20,245 bases of DNA, from the NCBI GenBank assembly GCA_001304425.1, contig LJTS01000004.1:1-20245 (forward strand), written 5' to 3'. Position 1 is the first letter of the stretch. Each line of letters starts with the position of its first letter. This DNA comes from Betaproteobacteria bacterium SG8_40. GTDB lineage: Bacteria > Pseudomonadota > Gammaproteobacteria > Burkholderiales > Eutrophovitaceae. Made by a program: the position numbers and the translations under genes. Positions 15,492-20,245 of the stretch are shown piece after piece. Under the pieces are notes generated by a model that made no database searches, was not told the origin of the DNA, and was given only the letters and a program-made list of their open reading frames with translations.

Positions 15492-16259
15492 TCAATTGGG
15501 CCGGGAACTGCTCGCCCCGGTAGCCGCGGGATCAATGATGCTGCGCCGGCTCAACATGCGCTGGAAGTTGCCCAACGACCACAGGTGCTCGAATATCGCG
15601 TCCATGGCATCGCCTTTCACGAGTGTGCGCAAGGCATCGTCCGGCAACTCGGCCAGCGCTTCCCGGTTGACGCGATGAAGCCCGGAAAGCTGCATCGTGA
15701 AGTCACCCAGTTCCGCTGTTACCGAGATTGGTTCAAGCAGATTCAGGCCGGCCAGCATTTCGCAAAACTCCTCGGCGCGCATCAGGTCGCGCTCATACTC
15801 GGTTACAAAGCTCTCTATTCGCGACCAGGCCGGCAGCGCCTCTCCCGTATCGTCGAACAATTCATCGCCGTCGTCCGTGATCGCGGAGTCCTCAACGCAG
15901 ACGACCCGCTCACCTTGTACCTCGCCGTCCCTGGTCACGCGCGCCATGCAAAACGGGAATCGGCGCACATAGGCTGGCAGATACACCCGCCGGTCCCAGT
16001 AGCCGTCATCCATCAGGAACATGTTCTGATTCTGCTGCAGTCCGAGGATTGCGCTCAGTGCGAACGTCTTGCCGCCGTCTGACGAGGAAAAGGTAATCGG
16101 ATAGTCGCGGCTGGCCGGGGTAATCTCACTGAAGCTCAAAGGCAGTGCGTGTGTTCTGCGCGCGAACGGGGGCGCCTTGTCACCCGCAGGAAGGGCTACA
16201 CGGTGTTTCTTGAGGAGCGGACTGACGCTGTTATAGCCGGTCGGGGGTTTGATGTTCAA
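15492..16259 (-). CDS. SapC-family protein
   Basis: About 255 residues, matching the SapC family (PF07277), named for an S-layer-associated gene, with no settled biochemical role. Hallmarks are YPITFSSSDGG (53-63), LGLQQNQNMFL (72-82), DGYWDRRVYLPAYVRRFPF (85-103) and a C-terminal FEHLWSLGNFQRMLSRR. No signal peptide or membrane segment is visible. The start is a TTG at 16259 with a good AAGGA ribosome site 6 bases upstream. The open frame continues upstream through the tRNA-Ala gene, which cannot be coding, so the longer version is rejected. It is transcribed divergently from the tRNA and converges on lgt. It has no functional partner in view. Confidence 0.85.
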   Translation of the reverse strand: MNIKPPTGYNSVSPLLKKHRVALPAGDKAPPFARRTHALPLSFSEITPASRDYPITFSSSDGGKTFALSAILGLQQNQNMFLMDDGYWDRRVYLPAYVRRFPFCMARVTRDGEVQGERVVCVEDSAITDDGDELFDDTGEALPAWSRIESFVTEYERDLMRAEEFCEMLAGLNLLEPISVTAELGDFTMQLSGLHRVNREALAELPDDALRTLVKGDAMDAIFEHLWSLGNFQRMLSRRSIIDPAATGASSSRPN

Positions 16260-16270
16260 ATTCTGTCCTT

Positions 16271-16310
16271 TTGGCGGATTTACCCAAATTGCCTTTAAGT
16301 ATAAGATACG
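16271..16310. promoter_or_regulatory. AT-rich divergent promoter region between the SapC-family gene and tRNA-Ala
   Basis: On the minus strand TATACT (16303-16298) fits a -10 element and would give a leader of about 30 bases to the SapC-family TTG. On the plus strand TTGGCG (16271-16276) and TTTAAG (16294-16299), 17 bp apart, each match 4 of 6 consensus bases and could serve the tRNA. No strong -35 accompanies the minus-strand box. Positions are plausible but the matches are weak. Confidence 0.35.
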
Positions 16311-16354
16311 CGCCTCTACGGAGCCTGCCGGCTGCCGGAACGCCACAGAACAAC

Positions 16355-16430
<76 letters not shown>

Positions 16431-16437
16431 AACAACA

Positions 16438-16466
16438 GGGGCCGCAATTTGCGGCCCTTTTTGTTT
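16438..16466 (+). terminator. Rho-independent terminator of tRNA-Ala
   Basis: GGGCCGC (16439-16445), loop AATTT and GCGGCCC (16451-16457) are followed by TTTTTGTTT. It is a perfect 7-bp GC stem plus T-tract placed just after the tRNA 3' end. Confidence 0.9.
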
Positions 16467-16618
16467 GTCAGTCCGAGGGTGGTGCGTTTCAGTGAGTTTC
16501 GCCAGCGAGCACTGCTCGCGCAGGATGCCAGCTTTGCAGGTTCCCGGGGTAGAAACCGGGGCATGGCGGGATCGTGAGGTGTAAAACATGCCGGACACTG
16601 CTTTTTGGTTCCCGCGAA

Positions 16619-16720
16619 AACACCAGGGGCCGCAGGTCGCGGCGTTTTTCTGTTTGGCAGGTCCGTGATGCAACCGGCTCGCATGAGATCGACCAGCGAG
16701 CATCGCCCGCCAGAACCGCG
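16619..16720 (+). repeat. Diverged second copy of the tRNA-Ala 3' flank, including a terminator-like hairpin
   Basis: Bases 16619-16665 align with the tRNA's downstream flank at 16431-16475: both have AACA-C-CAGGGGCCGC, a short loop, GCGGC, TTTTT, TGTTTG and TCCG, with roughly four fifths of positions identical. After 26-27 further bases both copies contain CCAGCGAGCA (16502 and 16693). In this copy the stem is GCCGC/GCGGC followed by GTTTTTC. No tRNA is recognisable in front of it. The rest of the 16467-16770 stretch shows no gene. Confidence 0.6.
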
Positions 16721-16770
16721 GGCGCTCACCCTCCGGGAAGGCGACGCCCCGCAGTCATGCGGTATTCAAT

Positions 16771-17001
16771 CTAGGCGGAGAGCTTTTCCCGGATGTCTCT
16801 TATCGACAACGAACAAGCCTGCGTGTAGTAGCCGGTCCGAAACCCTTTCGAGTAGTCATCCATGGCAACCTTGTGATACGGAGGCATCTCCTGGCCACTG
16901 CGTTCGGAAGTTTCACCATCAACATATCCCTGAGCGCGCTCCAGTGACCAGCCCATTTCCAGCGCGAGCTCATCGCGTTTTTCCTTTACCAAGTTGCTCA
17001 T
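16771..17001 (-). CDS. Small protein resembling ribosome modulation factor (RMF-like), function unassigned
   Basis: 76 residues, ATG at 17001 preceded by a strong GGAGG ribosome site, stop TAG. The middle reads ERAQGYVDGETSERSG, then MPPYHKVAMDDY, then SKGFRTGYYTQ. The order A-x2-GY-x2-G, a central PY, and G-[FW]-x2-G[YW]-x near the end resembles RMF, the small factor that dimerises and silences ribosomes in stationary phase. The match is by eye and weak, and the protein lacks RMF's very basic N-terminus (here MSNLVKEKRDELALEMGWS). The frame is open upstream, but the ribosome site fixes the start. It may be a stress-related small protein; I am confident that it is a gene, not of its function. 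Confidence 0.65.
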   Translation of the reverse strand: MSNLVKEKRDELALEMGWSLERAQGYVDGETSERSGQEMPPYHKVAMDDYSKGFRTGYYTQACSLSIRDIREKLSA

Positions 17002-17550
17002 ATTTCCCTCCACTTTCATCATCGCTTTCGCTACCCAACCAGACGCAAAAAACGTTCGTCTTTGCGGGGGCGAGGACTGCGAGAAGGGTATGCGCGCGGC
17101 ACATCCCGTGCCGTGCAGGTTGTATCCGGAAATTTGCATGCGGGTTAATGACTTGCCGAACGGATGAGGGGAAACGACGGATCTTCCTAAACCCGGGGCT
17201 GCTCTTCGAGTCAAAAAACGGCAGAAATCGTCCTGCGTTTGCGAGAGTGGTTTGACGAGTTCCTAACACCCTGGCGCTGAGGATCGGTCATTCGCTTGCG
17301 GAATTCCGCAAGTACAAATCCCGTATCGATTTGACCCGGTGTCGATAGCCGATACAGGGGCGTTGGCTACGCGGAAACGATCTGGCCGCAGGACGTTTCG
17401 ATCATATCAGTTGAAGGCATATGTTCCGGTGCGCTCAGATCCGGGCGCAGTGCGATGACAACAGGCGATGAGGGCCCGCGGAGACAGGGAAGGCGCGAGG
17501 GGACCACCGGACAGGATCTCTGCCCGACAGCCCCCTCGCACGGTTGATCA
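17002..17550. other. About 550 bp without a recognisable gene; contains an 18-bp perfect palindrome
   Basis: This lies upstream of the RMF-like gene and downstream of the exported repeat-protein gene (both minus strand). Open frames here look like chance. The clearest element is the perfect palindrome CTTGCGGAATTCCGCAAG at 17295-17312. A smaller hairpin (CGCAAA with TTTGCG, about 17044-17066) sits in the likely leader of the RMF-like gene, and GAAACG/CGTTTC (17374-17379, 17394-17399) is another short inverted repeat. I see no strong promoter, tRNA or insertion-sequence end. Confidence 0.4.
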
Positions 17551-17585
17551 GAAAAGGTTGATCGAAAAAAATGTTCGAAACAACC
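17551..17585 (-). terminator. Probable intrinsic terminator of the exported repeat-protein gene
   Basis: Read on the minus strand, GGTTG-TT-TCGAA, loop CATTTTT, then TTCGA-T-CAACC is followed by TTTTCT. The stem has 10 paired positions with a small internal bulge. It begins 12 bases after the stop codon of the repeat-protein gene at 17598. On the plus strand GGTTGATC is also repeated directly (17542-17549 and 17556-17563). Confidence 0.6.
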
Positions 17586-17597
17586 GGAGGGAAGAAC

Positions 17598-17849
17598 TCA
17601 GTTGTGCGTAACCGAGTTGATGTCGCTGAAGCGGTAGTTGCCGGCGGACTTGGTCAGCGGGCGAACTTCCTGTCCGGCGGGCTTGGTCACTGCGCTGATG
17701 TCGCTCCACTTCGGCTGGGCACCGCCAACACGCAATTCCTTGCTGGAGATCGAACCGTGGGTGACGTCGTTGATGTCGTTCACGGCTGCGAGGGCGTTGA
17801 CGGACAGGCCAAGAGCGGCTGCGGCGATGGTGGCTTTGATCAGTTTCAT
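17598..17849 (-). CDS. Small exported protein with three SDI-x2-VT repeats, function unknown
   Basis: 83 residues. A clear signal peptide (basic MKLIK, hydrophobic ATIAAAALGLSV, cleavage probably after NALA at 18-21) leaves about 62 residues. The mature part contains NDINDVTH (24-31), SDISAVTK (49-56) and SDINSVTH (75-82), spaced 25 and 26 residues apart, with K/Q-E-L/V-R in both linkers and an aromatic residue shortly before the second and third copies. There are no cysteines and no membrane segment in the mature part. The ATG at 17849 has a strong AGGAG ribosome site, and a terminator follows, so it is a single-gene unit. I do not recognise the family; a periplasmic or secreted location is inferred from the signal peptide. 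Confidence 0.8.
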   Translation of the reverse strand: MKLIKATIAAAALGLSVNALAAVNDINDVTHGSISSKELRVGGAQPKWSDISAVTKPAGQEVRPLTKSAGNYRFSDINSVTHN

Positions 17850-18175
17850 GGTGGTATCTCCTGAGTAAATGTCGGTAATGGGTCGGTAGTCATCTCGCGG
17901 AAATGCTTAACCGTGCGAGTGATCACAGATTACGGATCGCACGTTGCCGGCGCTGCGAAGCGTGCCGCAATGAAAATGTGCGGAATTACCATTAGTGCGG
18001 CTTGGCGGGTGGGAGGCCTGTGGGCCATGAAGGCGGCGACCGCTGGCCCGGCGCGTCTTGTAGTCGCAGTCGGGCCGTTCAACCCGTTTCGTGCGGCTGT
18101 CCGGCTGAAATCGAGCGGTGCTGTTTCGCGGGTGTCGGCAGCGAGCGCGCGGTGAATTCGGGGCAAGCCCCAGAT
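17850..18175. other. 326-bp intergenic region without a supported gene
   Basis: It lies between the MoaD-like gene's stop and the start of the exported repeat-protein gene, so it should hold the latter's promoter (minus strand). I found no convincing -35/-10 pair. Short open frames on both strands lack ribosome sites and family-like sequence. Confidence 0.4.
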
Positions 18176-18424
18176 CTAACCGCCGCGAATGGCAGGGATC
18201 AGGTGGATTTCACTGTCCGGCGCGATGGGGGCGAACCAGACATCCTGAAAAATTTCCCCGTCAATGGCAATGGCAAAGCTGTCTTGCTCGAGGTGGGGCG
18301 CCAGCGCCGGATAACGCTCGCTCAGCGTGCGCAGCAACTGCTTCACGTTCTGCACATCGACCTCGACGACCGAATCGCCCCCGGCCAGTTGCCGCAAGCT
18401 GCCGTCCAGGATGAGTCGGGCCAA
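18176..18424 (-). CDS. MoaD/ThiS-like small protein ending in Gly-Gly
   Basis: 82 residues of beta-grasp type: MARLILDGSLRQLAGG at the N-terminus, VKQLLRTLSERYPAL in the helix, FAIAIDGEIFQDVWFAP, and SEIHLIPAIRGG ending in the Gly-Gly that MoaD and ThiS use for adenylation and thiocarboxylation. Such proteins carry sulfur, MoaD for the dithiolene of molybdopterin. The likely start is the TTG at 18424, 13 bases after the stop of the molybdenum hydroxylase subunit; an AAGGA overlapping that stop serves as ribosome site at slightly long spacing. The frame is open further upstream only within the hydroxylase gene. No MoaE is in view, so a role dedicated to the neighbouring enzyme, or in another sulfur-transfer path, is inference. 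Confidence 0.8.
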   Translation of the reverse strand: MARLILDGSLRQLAGGDSVVEVDVQNVKQLLRTLSERYPALAPHLEQDSFAIAIDGEIFQDVWFAPIAPDSEIHLIPAIRGG

Positions 18425-18437
18425 CGGCGCAGGTTCC

Positions 18438-20245
18438 TTACTGGCTCTGCTGTGCGTCGATGGCTGCCAGCACCCGGGGTGGCGACATCGGCAAGTCGGT
18501 AAAGCGCACCCCCGTCGCGTGCGAAACCGCATTGGCGATCGCGCCCATTGGCGGAACGATGGGCGTCTCGCCGACGCCGCGCACACCGTAGGGATGATTC
18601 GGATTGGGTACCTCGACGATCACCGTGTCGATCATCGGCACGTCTGAACAAACCGGTATGCGGTAATCGAGAAAACCCGGATTCAGCAGATGTCCCTTGT
18701 CGTCGTAGATGTATTCCTCGTTGAGCGCCCAGCCGATACCCTGGACTGCGCCACCTTGCATCTGTCCTTCGACGTAAGCCGGATGAATTGCCTTGCCGGC
18801 ATCCTGAATTGCGGTATAGCGCAAGATCGTGACTTTGCCGGTCTCGGGATCGACTTCGACGTCAACCAGGTGCGTGGCAAGGCTGGGGCCGGCCCCCGTC
18901 GCGTTGATGGCGGCATTGCCAATGATGGGTCCGCCGGTCTTGCCGGCAGTACGGGCAAGCTCCGCGAGCGAGAGCGACCTGGCTTCGCCCGGACCGGCGC
19001 AGCGCGCATGGCCTTCCACCCATTCAACATCGGCCATCGGCACTTCCCATATCTTGGAAGCGCGTTCGCGCAGTTGCTCAATCACGTCGCGCGCCGCCTG
19101 TACTACCGCCATGCCGCTGGAAAACGTCACGCGGCTGCCGCCGGTAAGGAAGTTGAATCCAAGGGCGCTGGTATCCCCGACGATAGGATGTATGTGCTCC
19201 AGAGAAATGCCGAGTTCCTCCGCAGCCATCATCGACAGCGATGCGCGCGAACCACCAATGTCCGGCGTCCCGACCACCATTGCAACACTGCCGTCTTCAC
19301 CGAGGTTGAGAGACGCACAGGTCTCGCCACCGATGTTGAACCAGAACCCGGAAGCGACTCCGCGACCCTGATTGGCTTTCAGGGGCGCACTGTAGTGGGC
19401 ATGGGCGCGCGCAGCCTGCAGCGTTTGAACCAGGCCTATCGGTCCCAGCTTCGGCCCGTAGGGCGCGCGGGTGCCCTCTTGCGCGGCGTTCTTCAGGCGA
19501 AACTCGATCGGATCAAGACCGATCTTCATTGCAACTTCGTCGATGACGCTTTCAACGGCGAACTCCGCGATCGGTCCGCCCGGTGCGCGGTAGGCTGCAA
19601 CCTTGGGGCGGTTGACGACGATGTCGAAGCCGACGATGCGCACGTTTTCCAGATCGTACGGGGCGAAGGCGCACATCGCGCCCGGCTGCACCGGCGATCC
19701 CTGAAAGGCGCCTGCCTGATACTTCAATAATGCATCGCCGGCGGTAATGCGCCCGTCTTTGGTGGCACCCACCTTGACCCGGATCCGGGCCCCCGATGTC
19801 GGTCCGCTCGCCTGCAACACTTCCGTACGGGACATCACCATCTTTACCGGCTTGCAGGCTTTGCGCGACAGCGCGAGTGCCAACGGCTCGATATAAACCA
19901 CCGTCTTGCCGCCGAATCCACCGCCGATTTCCGAAGCTGTGACGCGCAGCTGCGACACTTCCATGCCGAGCAGTTTTGCGCAGAAAGCACGCACGATGAA
20001 CTGGCCCTGGGTGGTGCACCACAACTCCGCCTGGCCATCTTCGGAAACACTGGCGAGGCAAGCGTGAGGTTCGATATAACCTTGATGCACCGGCTTGGTA
20101 CTGAACTCGCGCTCGACAATGACATCGGCCTTGGAGAAACCCGCCTCCAGGTCGCCAAAGCCGAACTCGACGCGTTTGGCAATGTTTGAAGGTTTGTCCG
20201 GCGTCGGTTCAACGCCGATGGTGAACATGTCATCGTGCAATAGCG
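18438..20245 (-). CDS. Molybdenum hydroxylase large subunit (xanthine dehydrogenase/CO dehydrogenase-like), 5' end beyond the window
   Basis: About 600 residues of the molybdopterin-binding subunit of a xanthine oxidase-family enzyme; the frame is open to the window edge, so the N-terminus (probably 150-200 residues) is missing. Motifs are VHQGYIEPHACLA, TTQGQF, EIGGGFGGK (binding of the Mo-pyranopterin), KVAAYRAPGGPIAEFAVE, GGSRVTFSSGMAV, QGGAVQGIGWALNEEYIYD and the C-terminal YGVRGVGETPIVPP with the catalytic Glu of GVGE. AYRAPGG replaces the AYRCSFR-type loop of true aerobic CO dehydrogenase, so CO oxidation is unlikely and the substrate (an aldehyde, purine or aromatic acyl-CoA) is unknown. 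FeS and FAD subunits should lie upstream, outside the window. A MoaD-like gene follows. Confidence 0.93.
   Translation of the reverse strand, partial: LLHDDMFTIGVEPTPDKPSNIAKRVEFGFGDLEAGFSKADVIVEREFSTKPVHQGYIEPHACLASVSEDGQAELWCTTQGQFIVRAFCAKLLGMEVSQLRVTASEIGGGFGGKTVVYIEPLALALSRKACKPVKMVMSRTEVLQASGPTSGARIRVKVGATKDGRITAGDALLKYQAGAFQGSPVQPGAMCAFAPYDLENVRIVGFDIVVNRPKVAAYRAPGGPIAEFAVESVIDEVAMKIGLDPIEFRLKNAAQEGTRAPYGPKLGPIGLVQTLQAARAHAHYSAPLKANQGRGVASGFWFNIGGETCASLNLGEDGSVAMVVGTPDIGGSRASLSMMAAEELGISLEHIHPIVGDTSALGFNFLTGGSRVTFSSGMAVVQAARDVIEQLRERASKIWEVPMADVEWVEGHARCAGPGEARSLSLAELARTAGKTGGPIIGNAAINATGAGPSLATHLVDVEVDPETGKVTILRYTAIQDAGKAIHPAYVEGQMQGGAVQGIGWALNEEYIYDDKGHLLNPGFLDYRIPVCSDVPMIDTVIVEVPNPNHPYGVRGVGETPIVPPMGAIANAVSHATGVRFTDLPMSPPRVLAAIDAQQSQ

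Noticed and set aside
15342..16082. 246-codon open frame on the plus strand
   Set aside because: It overlaps lgt and is antisense to the SapC-family gene, whose motifs are clear.
16585..16628. Possible decayed tRNA 3' end (GGTTC ... CACCA) in front of the second flank copy
   Set aside because: Only the T-loop-like GGTTC and CACCA are suggestive; no acceptor, D or anticodon arm can be drawn.
16605..17255. 216-codon open frame on the plus strand
   Set aside because: It is antisense to the RMF-like gene, starts inside the duplicated tRNA flank, and is a low-complexity Ser/Pro/Arg-rich sequence without a ribosome site.
17913..17934. CRP-like half site (TGTGATCAC on the minus strand) upstream of the exported repeat-protein gene
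   Set aside because: Only one half matches; the second half-site deviates at most positions.

Overview
The window looks like a stretch of betaproteobacterial chromosome. The DNA is GC-rich. The gene neighbourhoods ahcY-metF, ttcA-folB-pteridine-reductase-like SDR with divergent MidA, and RNB nuclease-tonB-aroE-mtgA-lgt fit that group, and the proteins are Gram-negative types (Mpl, MtgA, Lgt, TonB). The assignment rests on remembered gene order and protein style, not on a database search.

Layout. 1-2074 (+): the C-terminal three quarters of S-adenosylhomocysteinase (ahcY), a strong stem-loop, then metF; both belong to the methionine/one-carbon cycle. 2162-3394 (-): a class V serine/alanine-glyoxylate aminotransferase, convergent with metF. 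3514-6448 (-): a five-gene tightly packed run in transcription order SDR (FolM/PTR1-like), folB, ttcA and two half-size YeeE/YedE sulfur-transport proteins. 6528-11895 (+): MidA-type methyltransferase, mpl (murein recycling), yqiA-type esterase and an RNB-family exoribonuclease. 12029-15417 (+): TonB-family protein, aroE, mtgA (peptidoglycan glycosyltransferase) and lgt (prolipoprotein transferase), mostly envelope functions.

15492-18175 is looser and more accessory in character: a SapC-family protein (-), tRNA-Ala(CGC) with its own Rho-independent terminator, a diverged second copy of the tRNA's downstream flank, a 76-residue protein resembling ribosome modulation factor (-), about 600 bp without a gene that contains an 18-bp perfect palindrome, and an 83-residue exported protein built from three short repeats (-). 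18176-20245 (-) holds a large molybdenum hydroxylase subunit, cut by the window edge, followed by a MoaD/ThiS-like protein ending in Gly-Gly.

Most of the window is ordinary core genome. I saw no complete novel defence or mobile system, no CRISPR array, no transposase and no phage gene. The items most worth a second look are the exported SDI-VT repeat protein, the duplicated tRNA flank, the RMF-like protein, the molybdenum hydroxylase/MoaD pair, the ttcA-sulfur transporter linkage, a hairpin covering the ribosome-binding site of the SDR gene, and a 14-bp tandem duplication that chains stop and start codons in front of yqiA.
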